This document shows, piece after piece, positions 46,419 to 56,348 of a DNA stretch of 64,000 nt (positions are counted from its first letter, which is position 1; every line of letters begins with the position of its first letter). The DNA is from Paraspadella gotoi. Its lineage: Eukaryota > Chaetognatha. Location: NCBI GenBank assembly GCA_051294375.1, contig CM119267.1, positions 5,384,578-5,448,577 on the forward strand. The letters run 5' to 3'. Under the pieces are notes generated by a model. The model searched no databases and was not told the DNA's origin. It was given only the letters and a program-made list of their open reading frames with translations. The position numbers and the translations under genes were made by a program.

Positions 46419-47048
46419 GTCAACATTTTAAACGGAACGGGAATTTTTATACAAAATCTGAAAATTTCAAATCATGATTTTTGCGAAGTAACGAATAGGA
46501 GTCGAAAGTGAAGACTGAACATGTTAAATAATTATCGAAAGTGAATGGATAAATTAAACATTTTTTAACTAATACTAAAAAAGAGTCATTCAAAAAAAAT
46601 GAAAAAAAGAACAAACATTCATTCAAGTATATGATAAATAGTATTATATCATATGGGACTAAAGGAATAGGCATTTGGCAAGTCAGAAGGTAGAAATTCG
46701 CGAAGTAATTTTAATAATATACATTTTTAATTTAAGAATAAAAAGACTGAAACAGCATTTAATCGTTAACTAATCGGAATAGAAAAAAATCTCGTCAGTT
46801 TACAAACTCATTTTCTTGAAAATGGTCAATATTGAAGAACGGAAATACGAATTGACTACGGAATTACATATATATCCAAGTAATTCAATCGGTCTGATAG
46901 ATTTATGAATTTTAATTTAGGTGTCTAAATTAATTTTTAAAATCTTTAAAAAATCTATGACGCACTGCAATGTGCAAAATAAAGAAAAAACCGGCGAAGA
47001 TGGGATAAACCCCATCGAAAACGGGCGATTTAGTTAATTTTTTCAGCT
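46419..47048. other. Spacer between MZT1 and presenilin
   Basis: 630 bp, AT-rich, including the MZT1 acceptor. No further gene recognised. Confidence 0.5.
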
Positions 47049-48774
47049 TTAAATGAAGACCTGCTTGCTGGCCATGGCGTCCGTGAAGGGCTTAACGAGC
47101 AGCGAAGTTGCGAAGTTAAAGACAAGGCCGAAGGCGACGGAGATGGGCAGCGCGGGCAGAGCCTTCTTGAAGATGGCCAGCAAGAGAAGAGTAAAGCAAA
47201 GTCCGATGAGTATGGCGATGAAGCAGGCCAGCGTCGTGTTCCAGTCTCCGTAGGACGACGCCTTGCCCACTAGCACGCTGTAGAAGATAAAATCTCCGAG
47301 TCCGAGTTTCACCCCTCGCTCGTCGTCGTCGTCGTCGTCGTCGTCAATGTCATCGTTTTCTTCGCGCCCAACGCTGGGGCGAGATGTTTGCTGAACGCGA
47401 ACGGTCGGCGGGGCGGACTCAGGAGGGGATTCCTCGGGATCTAGTCCCGGTTCGTCGGGAAGGCGATCCGAGGCGGCCTGCAAGTTGCGGCGAAGACTAC
47501 CTGTCATTTGTTGGGCTCGCCACTCGGCCGTAAACCCCGCGGCGTTACCGATAATTTCCTCGGCCGAAAGAGCGGAACGATTGGCTCTTTCCAAAGTGTT
47601 GGCCGCGTCTGGCGCGGCGTCGGATGCCGCGGCCGACGTCGCCGAAGAGACGGAAGTTTCCGCGGCATCGACAGCGATGAGAGGAGCATTACCCGACTTT
47701 TTCCGGCTACCCCGCCGGCCAGTGGCACGACGCTCGGAGTCTGCCATCCCGACGAGCCACACCATCGTCGAACTGTATATGAGCGCCGGAAAAATTGGTT
47801 CGTTTCTCTCCTGCGCCGTCTCCACCAAAATCCGCAGAGGCCCCTTGGGGCATAGAACGGCGATAAGATCCCAGACGGAAATGACGCCAAGCACCACCCA
47901 GGTCGTCCAGTCGGGGAGGTACTTAATGAAGATTAGCGCCATCAGAGCCGAAATAACGATAAGGTAGGCCTGTTGGAGCATCAACGGTCCTTTCCAGTGA
48001 ATGCATATCATTCCCACGCAGCCGAAGTTCCACATGAGAAAAGCGATGGTCACGTAATCCATCGCAAGGTTGTAGGCCTTGAGAACTTCGCCGAGATAAA
48101 AGTAGGAAAAAAGGAAAAGGAGCATCAAGGAAGAGAGTATTAGCCAGCCTTGAATGAATTTATAGCAGCGCCACTTGTAAAGGAAAACCTAAATGAAATA
48201 AATATTATTTTCCCCCTTTTACGAGGTTAACTAATAGGATATTTAAATCACAAACACAATCGCAAATCCTCACCAAAAACACCGTCATGACTACGATGGC
48301 GCCGAAGAGGATCAACGCGTTGGCGAAAGCGTAACCAGCTTTGCCTACGGCCGACTCGGAGTCGCTCTCCTTAAAGGGGGTGTAGAGTAGCTGGCCACTC
48401 TTGATGGTGTAAAAGTCGACCGAGTTGATGGTGGCCACGACGACGATCATACACAGGGTGACGGGGACGAAGAGTTTGATAACATGACTAGCGCCATATT
48501 TAAGAGTCGCTTCCTCCTCTTCGTCCATCGAGTAGTCTCGATTGGGACGAGGGCGACGGACAGACGCGTCGCATTCCAGAACTTCACTCCCGCCGCGGAA
48601 GGTGGTGAGAGGCAACGATTCTGGGCCGCCCGAAGAGGAAGTTCTATGGCGGCGCTGCGTCGCGTCCGACGTGGCGCCGTAGTTTATTTGATGGGCGGAT
48701 GTTGGCGGGGAAATAGATAAGTTCAAGGAGGAATCTTGCAACGCCGCGACAGCGGCAGCGTCCTCTGAATTCAT
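47049..48774 (-). CDS. PSEN: Presenilin, catalytic subunit of gamma-secretase
   Basis: Two exons (48774-48274, 48188-47049) give 546 aa; human PSEN1 is 467, and the excess lies mainly in the cytosolic loop. Membrane segments match well ([39 protein letters not shown]). TM6 reads [18 protein letters not shown], so the catalytic Asp (about residue 274) is present but the preceding Tyr of the YD motif is Trp. TM7 has the intact GLGDFIFYS (GxGD) motif, and the PALP motif is ALPALPISV. The hydrophilic loop is Ser/Ala-rich with an eight-Asp run. The protein cleaves Notch, APP and other type I stubs inside membranes of the secretory and endosomal system. An acceptor (CTTTTTAAG) abuts the ATG directly. 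Confidence 0.96.
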
Positions 48775-48967
48775 CTTAAAAAGAAAACGTGTATATAAAA
48801 TCAACAATCTGACTAAAAATCAAAAATCCAACATTATGTAAACTGTAAAATAACAAGGCACCCAAATTATTTATTAAAAAAAAAAAAATTGCAAACAGCA
48901 GTTACCATCACATCAAAATCATGACTACCTCAAATAAAATGAAAGACAAAAAAAGTATCGATCAATG

Positions 48968-50882
48968 CTAAACAACCACTTTAAAACTATCGCTGATGGC
49001 CTGCATCCATAGAGCCACTGCATAAGCGCCGGGATCCGGGGACAAGTCCCCGCCGGTAGTAACGCGAGCGGCTCGGCCGGCCTTCGGCGTCAAGTACTGC
49101 GTGTCACTTGCTGCGACCATAGATGCGTTTGCCACCTTCTCCAATAATTTATCTGGCGCTTCGTCGGAAAACTCTCGCAAACTCGTCAAAATAGGATGTA
49201 AGGCGTCAAGCATGGTGCGATCTCCTAGCTCAGCTTTTCCGTACAAAGACACGGACTCTATCCCCTCCCGCACTGCTTCGGCCCAGGCCGCCACAGAAAC
49301 GTCTCCCTCCAAGGCTTTTGAAGCGGCGAAAAGTCCGCGACTGTAGAGCGCACCAGAGGTTCCGCCCATTGAAGCGCTGGCCAATCCCGCCAACTGAAAA
49401 AGAAGAACGGAGGGCCGGTCAAAGTCGAGATCGGGCCTTTGAGCGAGGGCGCGCGCGAACCGGGCGAGGGTGGTGCCGCAGTCCCCGTCGCCAATCTCGG
49501 AGTCCATGGCGTTTAATTCGGTCTCGTGATTGACAAGAGTCGCGCAAACGTGGCGTATCGCCTGCTGAACAACGAGACCGTCTGGCACTCGCGCTTTGTT
49601 TTCGCAAAAATCTTCGGATGTTGGATCAGCTTCGGTGATTTCCGGAGGGTCGATTAAGTGATCCTCGACAACTGGTGACGTTTTCTCCGCAGGTCTGGGC
49701 CAGGCCGGTGCCTCAGTCGGGCTGTCCAACCACTGGAGCGTTCGCTCGTCCACTCGCATGATCGTCAGAGAAACTCCAGCCATTTCCAGCGACGTGATCA
49801 GAGGGGCACAGTACAACCTCTCGATAACGACGCCCATCTCCGTCAGATAACGTACGGATTCCTTTACTACGATGTTCATCTCTAAGCCAGAAGTTCCACC
49901 CAAATTGTTGACGATAAGTGCGACGCGATCACCCGACTCCAACGAGAACCCGTCCCGAGAGCATTTTTCGGCGATGCGGTCTATCATGATCATCACGGTC
50001 ATTTTGGCGGGGGCCAAGAGCATCCGTTCCACCCCGGCCTCCCCGTGAATTCCGAGACCGAGCTCCATCTCGTCGTCGCTCAATTTGAAGTTAGGGCTGC
50101 AGCCTGGCACGGCGCTGGCAGAAAGGCTGAGGCCAACGGTTCCGAGCCCTTGCATGGCGCGTTCCAGCGTGGCGGCGATGTTGTCAAGAGACTCGCCCGC
50201 TTCGGCCATCGCGCCCGCAATTTTTGAGACGAACACGGAGCCGCAGAGACCTCGGCGGCCAACGGCCTTGTTGTCTAGTTTGGTCAGAGCGCGGTCGTCG
50301 GCGACAGTGATAATTTTTAACCTAATTCCTTCGGCTTTGGCCTAAATGGGGAAGGAAGAAAAGACATTTTACATTGCGATTTTAAAAATGTTGCCGAATA
50401 CAGATGAAATTGAAAAACAGGCACGTACCTGTTCCGCGGCATAACCGAAATTAAGGTTGTCTCCGGTATAATTTAAAACGATAAGCAAGACTCCAGCGGG
50501 ATTGTCACGACCGACGAGCCGTAGAGCCGCCAGGCAATCTTGGATCGGGGGACTAGTAAACACGGGGCCGCATACGGCGGCGGTCAGCATTCCTGTGCGA
50601 TTCGGGAGATAAAAAGGTCACGAAATTCTAGGCCAGAAATCGTTACAATCTTAAGGTACCCCCACCTGATCCTATCATGCCGCCGAAAGCAGGCTCATGG
50701 CCCGAGCCTCCACCCGACAGAACCGTCACCTCGCCGCGTTTCTTAAGCGAGACGTAGTCAGACCGAACGAGAACGCGATGACGTTTAATCAATTTTATGC
50801 CGGGATGGAGGAAGCAGAGTCCCTCCAGCGAATCGTCGACCGCCGACTCCGGAGTGTTGATCAGTTTCTTTTTTCCCGCCAT
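48968..50882 (-). CDS. TKFC: Triokinase/FMN cyclase (dihydroxyacetone kinase family)
   Basis: Three exons (50882-50666, 50592-50429, 50341-48968) give 584 aa; human TKFC is 575. The N-terminal DhaK domain has VLSGGGSGHEPA, VLLIVLNYTGDNLNFG and LGLGIHGEAG, whose His is the covalent substrate-binding residue in this family. A linker precedes the DhaL nucleotide domain with EIGDGDCGTTLARFA, MGGTSGALYS and GDRTMLDALHP. The enzyme phosphorylates dihydroxyacetone and glyceraldehyde with ATP and can cyclise FAD to riboflavin cyclic phosphate, in the cytosol. An acceptor (TTTTTGTTTATAG, AG at 50896-50895) lies 12 nt before the ATG. Confidence 0.96.
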
Positions 50883-50894
50883 CCTTCCTTCCCA

Positions 50895-50908
50895 CTATAA
50901 ACAAAAAT
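50895..50908 (-). promoter_or_regulatory. 3' splice acceptor upstream of TKFC
   Basis: TTTTTGTTTATAG, 12 nt before the ATG. Confidence 0.7.
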
Positions 50909-51169
50909 TTTATAGGCAAGTATTTATAAAGAAACACCATTTAGTAATTTTCAAAGTATGTGCTTACAATAGAATACAAGTTTGAACTTTTAAAGTAACG
51001 CTGGTTTTCGCAATAACAATAAGAGTATGAATGGTCAAATAACTTTGAAAATAAAATTTAAAAGATGACGGTTCATTAATTATAATGATATTTAACAAGG
51101 CTAAAATATAATGTTTACATTTAATTAGAAAACAATTCAACAATTTCGGTTTCGAAGTCCAATTGCAGC

Positions 51170-53065
51170 TCAACCGCTTGTAGCCTTTTCCGCCTTGCAC
51201 AAAGCCAAAGAACGAAGTTCTTTATGATTCCCACCGGCGATCAACCAGTCAAAAAATCTACGCCTGAGCACCTTGTTTAACTCTTGGGCTTGTCTTTCCG
51301 ACTTAAGTCTTTCGCCGTCAAAGACGATTTGCTGCCGTAACGCGGCAAACTTTCGCGCCTTCTCCTCCAGCGCCTCCTGATAATCCTTGGGAAGTTTGAC
51401 GAGCAGTGCGCCTCGATTCTTACCCTCGTCCTCCTTTCCTTCCGCTTTTTCAAACGGAATCGACGTCGTCGTGAAATTCTCCGGCGGCATCAAATTCCAC
51501 GCCTTCGTCTCCCCCTCGGTGCCACCCATCACGTATGGTCGGTCCCAAGAGTTGACAGAGACGCCGAGGTCGCAGAGTTGAAGGTGTCGATCCAGCCCTG
51601 GGTACGAGGTGTTGAAAGGAGCGAAAGTGAGCTCCTCGTTGAAACCCAGCACCAAAGGCGAAGACGGAGTAAGGAGATGAAAGGTGCAACGTTTAGAGTG
51701 TGCCACGCTCAGTCGTCGGCAACAGGCGATGACCGTCGCGTTCTCGCAGGACGTCAAGTGCACCGTCGTCTCTGCCACGCAGAATATGACGACGTTCTTA
51801 CACTTTGAAATTAGGACGCTGCGAAGCGGCGTCAAAAAATAGCAAAATGAGTCGCGGACTCGATGGAGACGGACCGAGGCACGGAAGAGGTTCTCGTCTT
51901 CGTCGCTGCGAGCGAGGGCCTGTTTGACGACGTTTGACACGTGGAGTAGTTTCTCTCGTGGACGCGGAGAAAGGTTAAAATTGGAAACTATTTGATAAGG
52001 CGTGGCTCTGGATGACGATCGCGCCGAGGCCTCATGTGGCGAGGTAATCCATGGAAGATGCAGGCCAGTGAGCGAAATGGCGGGTGCCGCGAAGGGATCG
52101 GCTACGAGGGAGGCACGAAACCAATCTTCAAATGGACGGTAGGCGAACGATTTGGTCGCTTTCGAATATCCCGTGAGGGTGTGAAGATTCGGGTAGGTCG
52201 CCACTTCATGAAGGTTCACTAAAGTTTCAGTCTTTCTCTCTCGATCGATCACTTTGGCGCCGATGAGAAAACCCAAAGCCTCTACGGCCTCGAGCGACAA
52301 GGAGGGGTCGACGCCGGATCCTTGAGGGTTTGCCCGAGTGGGCGACAACAGTAAGTCGAGAAAGTTCTTCAGGTAACCAGAGAAAAAAGCAAGGCAGGCA
52401 TCGGCGTCCGGAACAAAAGGCAAACGAGCAGAATGAGGTGGTGGAGGCTGCGGACGAGGTGAAGACGGAGGCTGACCCGTAGAAGGCCACTCGTCGCCCA
52501 TCGATAGCGACGTACGCAGCGAGATTTTGTGAATACGCTGGACACCGAGGAGAATAGCGAAGCGACGGACGTCGACCCAAATGTCGTCTCGAGAGCTTGA
52601 GCTAGAACCGTGGGCGCCGTCGATGGTGTCTGCGGAGTCTACGCCGGCGACATTCTCCGACCCCCGCGTGAACGACGCCTCGTCAAATGTTTTTCTCAGC
52701 TGAGGAGTGGCGTCGTCGCGCAGCATGTCATAGGTTTCGAAATAAATCCAGGCGACTTCAGGAGCCATACCGAGTTTGTCGCAGGCCACATGACGCCAGA
52801 GGGTAAACCGCAACTTGGGAAAATCCTGTTGTTTTTTGACGAAGGCATAATCTATTAACTTTTTGAGATTGTCAAAGACGATGCGATGATGTGGCGGAAC
52901 TTGCAACGCGCCGAAAGTCAACACTTCGGACTTGACCCACAACTGGACGGAGAGGGCGTCTTTGGGTTTAACGCCAAACTTTGTCGTTGGGTCTTTAGGA
53001 TGTTTCGGAGTAGAGTTTGAGGTGCCATCTTTTATTGCGCGAGTTCTCGATGTTTTTTCTTTCAT
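51170..53065 (-). CDS. TBCCD1: TBCC domain-containing protein 1
   Basis: Intronless, 631 aa; human TBCCD1 is 557. After a basic, low-complexity start come LWVKSEVLTFGALQVPP, FTLWRHVACDKLGM and VAWIYFETYDML, as in the human N-terminal region, then ISLRTSLSMGDEWPS. The C-CAP/TBCC beta-helix follows (SFCYFLTPLRSVLISKCKN, TTVHLTSCENATVIACCRRL, TFHLLTPSSPLVLG, LTFAPFNTSYPGLDRH). The C-terminus has the helical FFDWLIAGGNHKEL. In other species the protein anchors the centrosome to the nucleus and positions basal bodies. I start at the ATG at 53065; the frame is open further upstream but without an ATG. Confidence 0.95.
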   Translation of the reverse strand: MKEKTSRTRAIKDGTSNSTPKHPKDPTTKFGVKPKDALSVQLWVKSEVLTFGALQVPPHHRIVFDNLKKLIDYAFVKKQQDFPKLRFTLWRHVACDKLGMAPEVAWIYFETYDMLRDDATPQLRKTFDEASFTRGSENVAGVDSADTIDGAHGSSSSSRDDIWVDVRRFAILLGVQRIHKISLRTSLSMGDEWPSTGQPPSSPRPQPPPPHSARLPFVPDADACLAFFSGYLKNFLDLLLSPTRANPQGSGVDPSLSLEAVEALGFLIGAKVIDRERKTETLVNLHEVATYPNLHTLTGYSKATKSFAYRPFEDWFRASLVADPFAAPAISLTGLHLPWITSPHEASARSSSRATPYQIVSNFNLSPRPREKLLHVSNVVKQALARSDEDENLFRASVRLHRVRDSFCYFLTPLRSVLISKCKNVVIFCVAETTVHLTSCENATVIACCRRLSVAHSKRCTFHLLTPSSPLVLGFNEELTFAPFNTSYPGLDRHLQLCDLGVSVNSWDRPYVMGGTEGETKAWNLMPPENFTTTSIPFEKAEGKEDEGKNRGALLVKLPKDYQEALEEKARKFAALRQQIVFDGERLKSERQAQELNKVLRRRFFDWLIAGGNHKELRSLALCKAEKATSG

Positions 53066-53199
53066 GGTGAAGATTTCGTTATCATGTTTCAAAAAACTGT
53101 ACTACGTTCAAGGTAAAAATAACATGAAAATTGTTTAAAAAAACTTGAATTCGCAATACGTAATGAATAAAAAAGATACTCGTAAAGAATACCCCCGCT

Positions 53200-54129
53200 T
53201 CACCGCCGCATGGCCTTTTTAAATTTGTCGAAGTGATAATCGTCGGTGGCGCTGTCAGGCTTGTGTTTTTTCGTCGAAGGTCCCGTGGAGGCCGAGGCCA
53301 AGGCGGGGTTCTTCTCCGTCATCCCGACAACCATCGGTTGGGGCTTCTCCTTCTCTTCCTCCCTCTTTGGCTCTCGCTTCGGTTTGTTCTCCTCCAAGTT
53401 AAACCGGTTGTGCTGGACAAAGTTGACGGCGACATTGCCCGGGGCCATGGAGGAGGTGGGCTTTTGTCTCTCGGCGATCTTCCGGTCCAAAAGTCGCTTC
53501 TTCGCCTTCTCAGTCTCCTCGATATTTCGGATCTTCTCGTTGACGCCGAGATCGACTTCGGGGATGCCCGACAACATTTGGCTGGAAAGCATCTCCTCGC
53601 CTTTTTTGCGGTAGCTCATCTTGAGGTGTTCGGGAAGGGCTTGAAAGACGGGGTCGGACTCGAGCGGGTCTAGCGCTGCGTCCTCGCCGTCGGCATCCCG
53701 ACCTCGACGGCGCTTTGACATTTCCTCCTCGATGTACTTGCACATCTCGGCATCCTCGTCGCGCTGATTCGTCTCAGCGGCGAAAGTATTTCCCATATTG
53801 ACCATGTCTTTCTCGTTCTCCTCTGTCCGGTCGCGGTTGCGGTCCTTTGCGGCGGTCTCCTTGGGGTCGATCAAACCACCCGTCTTCCACGGGTCGTTTT
53901 CCTCGATTTGTACAGCGATCGAGTCGGCGGGTTTCTTGAGTTTGTCGCCCATGGCGAGGGCAGCAGCGGTGACGCCACGGGGACGATTGCGCATACGCTG
54001 CAACTCTTTGGCGTCACGGAGAACGGTCTCTAGTTCGGGCGCCGGCGTCTCCACTGTTTTCGAAATTTCGTCGTCCTCGTCGCTGGAACTCGAACGACGC
54101 TGACGTAATTGTCGTTTGGGTGGAGGCAT
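53200..54129 (-). CDS. C9orf78: TLS1/C9orf78 homologue, spliceosome-associated protein
   Basis: Intronless, 309 aa; human C9orf78 is 289. Collinear motifs are ELQRMRNRPRGVTAAALAMG, DPWKTGGLIDPKE, TFAAETNQRDEDAEMCKYIE, SSQMLSGIPEVDLGV, VAVNFVQHNRFNLEE and the terminal ATDDYHFDKFKKAMRR. C9orf78 binds BRR2 and PRPF8 in the spliceosome and modulates 3' splice-site choice; the fission yeast Tls1 also affects telomere silencing. Acidic and basic disordered segments alternate throughout. The start MPPPKRQLRQRRSSSS follows an acceptor (TTGTTAAATTTTCAG, AG at 54152-54151) by 21 nt. Confidence 0.95.
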   Translation of the reverse strand: MPPPKRQLRQRRSSSSDEDDEISKTVETPAPELETVLRDAKELQRMRNRPRGVTAAALAMGDKLKKPADSIAVQIEENDPWKTGGLIDPKETAAKDRNRDRTEENEKDMVNMGNTFAAETNQRDEDAEMCKYIEEEMSKRRRGRDADGEDAALDPLESDPVFQALPEHLKMSYRKKGEEMLSSQMLSGIPEVDLGVNEKIRNIEETEKAKKRLLDRKIAERQKPTSSMAPGNVAVNFVQHNRFNLEENKPKREPKREEEKEKPQPMVVGMTEKNPALASASTGPSTKKHKPDSATDDYHFDKFKKAMRR

Positions 54130-54150
54130 TGTTTTTTTATGCGAATTATT

Positions 54151-54166
54151 CTGAAAATTTAACAAG
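54151..54166 (-). promoter_or_regulatory. 3' splice acceptor upstream of C9orf78
   Basis: TTGTTAAATTTTCAG, 21 nt before the ATG; the SLX9-like stop is about 138 bp further upstream. Confidence 0.7.
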
Positions 54167-54289
54167 TTTGGTAGATTTGTTAATAAGGTTTTAATAACGA
54201 ATAAGTTAGCTTGATCCATTATCAGATGAATACAACATCCCCCCCCCAAAAAAAATAATAAAAACAATAATTTCGAAAAAGTCTCCGCT

Positions 54290-54991
54290 TCAGTCGACGG
54301 TTATTTCCATTCGTCTTCGACGCTCCATTTTTCTTCGAGTGTTTCGCGACACCTTCTTCGGCGCGGGTCTCCCTTCAACCGACTCCAGCAGCTCCCCGTT
54401 CTTCTCCATTTCTTGTTTGTTCTTCAGATGCAGAATCATCGTGTCCAATGGATTCTTCCGAAATTCGGGATGTTCCAGGACCTTTTTAAAGGTGTCGACG
54501 TTCTTCAACATATCATTGTGCTTCTGTTTTTCCGATTTGTTTCTTTGCTTCGATCCATTATCGGTCGCGCGCTCGACAGTCGTGGCCGACTTCAAGCCGG
54601 TCACGCGATCCTGGACGGAGGGAAGAGAGTCGAGCAGCAGCTGAAAACCGGCGGCGTTAGACAATGCGCTGCTTCCGGCGTCGCTTTTGGATTTTTTCGC
54701 CCCGCGCTTCTTGGATTTTTCCTTGCATAACTGGATCTTGTCGTGCCAAAGTTTTTTGCGCAACTTCAACCGCTCCTTTTTCGACTTGGTAACGCCGTGT
54801 AATGCTTTGAAAGAAATGACGCTTTTAGTTTCAAAGTCTTCGGCCGTTGGAAGGCGTGGCCGAGTGGAAGGATCGCTGAGTTCGAATGGGTTAGGTGGCG
54901 TCGAAGTTGCCGTTTCGGGCTGCTTCGCCGCAGCGGTCGCCGCCGCCGCCGCTGCCTTCTTCGCTTTCTTTTTAATGTTAACTTTGCCCAT
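54290..54991 (-). CDS. SLX9: SLX9-like (FAM207A) ribosome biogenesis protein
   Basis: Intronless, 233 aa; human SLX9/FAM207A is about 230. An Ala/Lys-rich start is followed by a conserved basic helix KSKKERLKLRKKLWHDKI (human KKEKMKERRERWLQKI) and a second helix TFKKVLEHPEFRKNPLDTMI (human RFQELLASPAYRASPLVAI), then a basic tail ending RRKMERRRRMEITVD. These two blocks are the usual SLX9 landmarks; the rest is low complexity, so this is a moderate call. SLX9 is nucleolar and acts in small-subunit pre-rRNA processing and export. A strong acceptor (GATTTTTTTTTACTAG, AG at 55018-55017) lies 25 nt before the ATG, only 86 bp after the PIN4 stop. Confidence 0.65.
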   Translation of the reverse strand: MGKVNIKKKAKKAAAAAATAAAKQPETATSTPPNPFELSDPSTRPRLPTAEDFETKSVISFKALHGVTKSKKERLKLRKKLWHDKIQLCKEKSKKRGAKKSKSDAGSSALSNAAGFQLLLDSLPSVQDRVTGLKSATTVERATDNGSKQRNKSEKQKHNDMLKNVDTFKKVLEHPEFRKNPLDTMILHLKNKQEMEKNGELLESVEGRPAPKKVSRNTRRKMERRRRMEITVD

Positions 54992-55016
54992 TTGCTTATA
55001 TTAGAATTGGACCAAA

Positions 55017-55032
55017 CTAGTAAAAAAAAATC
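55017..55032 (-). promoter_or_regulatory. 3' splice acceptor upstream of the SLX9-like gene
   Basis: GATTTTTTTTTACTAG, 25 nt before the ATG and only about 86 bp after the PIN4 stop, leaving little space for a separate promoter and 5' exon. Confidence 0.7.
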
Positions 55033-55104
55033 AATTCGGCAATTATCAAAAACAATTTTACTAAACTAGCAGACAGTATTCAAATAATATCATTAACAAT
55101 TTAA

Positions 55105-55548
55105 TCATTTTTTGCCCTCGATCATGATAATGTGATATCCATGCACAGTTTTGACGGGAGGATCCGTGTAGGCTGGTCTGTCGATCGTCGAAGGACTGAG
55201 AGCGAAGGCTGCGTCTTGGAAGGGGCCGACCATGGATCCTCTCGTCATCCAACCGAGGTCCCCACCCTGCTTGGCCTTATCTTCGCTGTACTGAGTAGCG
55301 ACCTCGTTGAACTTCACGCCCGACTTAAGTTTTTCCATAGCCTCCAGGGCTTTCGACTGTTTTTCGCAGAGGATGTGACGCACTTTGACGGACGTACCGC
55401 CTTTGATGTCTTTTTTCGTGGCTCCAGCGCCTCCAGAGGCGCCTTTTTCTCCCTTGGCGCCGTCACCTTTGCCGCCCTTGGCACCGTCGCCTTTGCCGCC
55501 CTTGGCCGATTTGGCGCCTCCTTTGTCTCCGCCTTTTTTGGGCGGCAT
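55105..55548 (-). CDS. PIN4: Parvulin-14 peptidyl-prolyl isomerase
   Basis: Intronless, 147 aa; human PIN4 (Par14) is 131. The N-terminal ~48 residues are a Gly/Lys-rich basic tail with two GKGDGAKG repeats, consistent with the DNA-binding, nucleolar-targeting tail of the family. The PPIase domain is nearly invariant: [66 protein letters not shown]-like [15 protein letters not shown]. It catalyses prolyl cis-trans isomerisation and acts in pre-rRNA processing and chromatin. A clear acceptor (GCTCTTTACACTCAG, AG at 55565-55564) lies 15 nt before the ATG, excluding the upstream in-frame codons. Confidence 0.97.
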   Translation of the reverse strand: MPPKKGGDKGGAKSAKGGKGDGAKGGKGDGAKGEKGASGGAGATKKDIKGGTSVKVRHILCEKQSKALEAMEKLKSGVKFNEVATQYSEDKAKQGGDLGWMTRGSMVGPFQDAAFALSPSTIDRPAYTDPPVKTVHGYHIIMIEGKK

Positions 55549-55879
55549 TACTCTTGTAAAATACTGAGTGTAAAGAGCAAAAACTTTCAAGAAAAAAGAG
55601 TCACAGCAAACTCGAAACGAAGCATTAAAACGGCTTCATGGCACTGAGGTAAATTTCACTATTCTGGACATCTATTCAATTTCAAAAATTTCGGAAAGGG
55701 AAAAACCAATAAAGCGACTTTTAACAAAGAACAAGAACCGCTTTTGATGACAGAAAACTAAAAGTTAGGATTAATTTCAATGAATTTTTTTTCCTTCACG
55801 GCACTTCAATCACAGCAAACCAAATTATCGAGACAAAGTTTATTCCCTTTAATTACTAATTGGCATATTTGTTTTTGAA
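55549..55879. other. Spacer between PIN4 and SPT4
   Basis: 331 bp holding the PIN4 acceptor. No gene recognised. Confidence 0.5.
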
Positions 55880-56254
55880 CTAAATGACACTTTTATCCCG
55901 AATTTTATATTCCCTTCCTTTAATCTTTAGTTCTGTTATAATTGGCGGTGGTAGTTTTCCTTGGACCGAAACCGCGTAAATTCCTTTGTGTTGACCAACG
56001 ATGCGCTGCCACTTTGCCACCCAAGAGTCGTTGGGCTGCATCATGGCGATTATGCCGTCGAACCCGGAAGAGGTACAAGCGTACACCATTTCTCGGTTGG
56101 CTTTCATGTGCAACCATTCTTCGCAATTCTCACAACCTTCAAGTTCGAACTGATCGACCGTTTTGACTAAAGCGCATAGTAAGCATGCTCTCAAGTTTCT
56201 CATTGTGTTGGGCACAATGTCAACAGTCACGCTTTCAGGCTCGCTTTCGGACAT
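55880..56254 (-). CDS. SUPT4H1: Transcription elongation factor SPT4
   Basis: Intronless, 124 aa; human SUPT4H1 is 117. The zinc-ribbon is intact with CLLC and CENC ([20 protein letters not shown]) and the rest is near-identical to family consensus: [53 protein letters not shown]4 dimerises with SPT5 to form DSIF, which clamps RNA polymerase II or I during elongation. The start at 56254 gives a short acidic lead ([13 protein letters not shown]) before the conserved [11 protein letters not shown]. The gene begins only 94 bp after the TONSL stop; a weaker acceptor-like AACTTTAG lies in that gap. Confidence 0.97.
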   Translation of the reverse strand: MSESEPESVTVDIVPNTMRNLRACLLCALVKTVDQFELEGCENCEEWLHMKANREMVYACTSSGFDGIIAMMQPNDSWVAKWQRIVGQHKGIYAVSVQGKLPPPIITELKIKGREYKIRDKSVI

Positions 56255-56348
56255 TTTTTTAGCGAATTTTTTTTTTAAATGGGAAACATTATTGGCTAGA
56301 TTGCTTTGCAATTGAAATGCCGCAAGAGAACTAAAGTTATTTTTTGTA

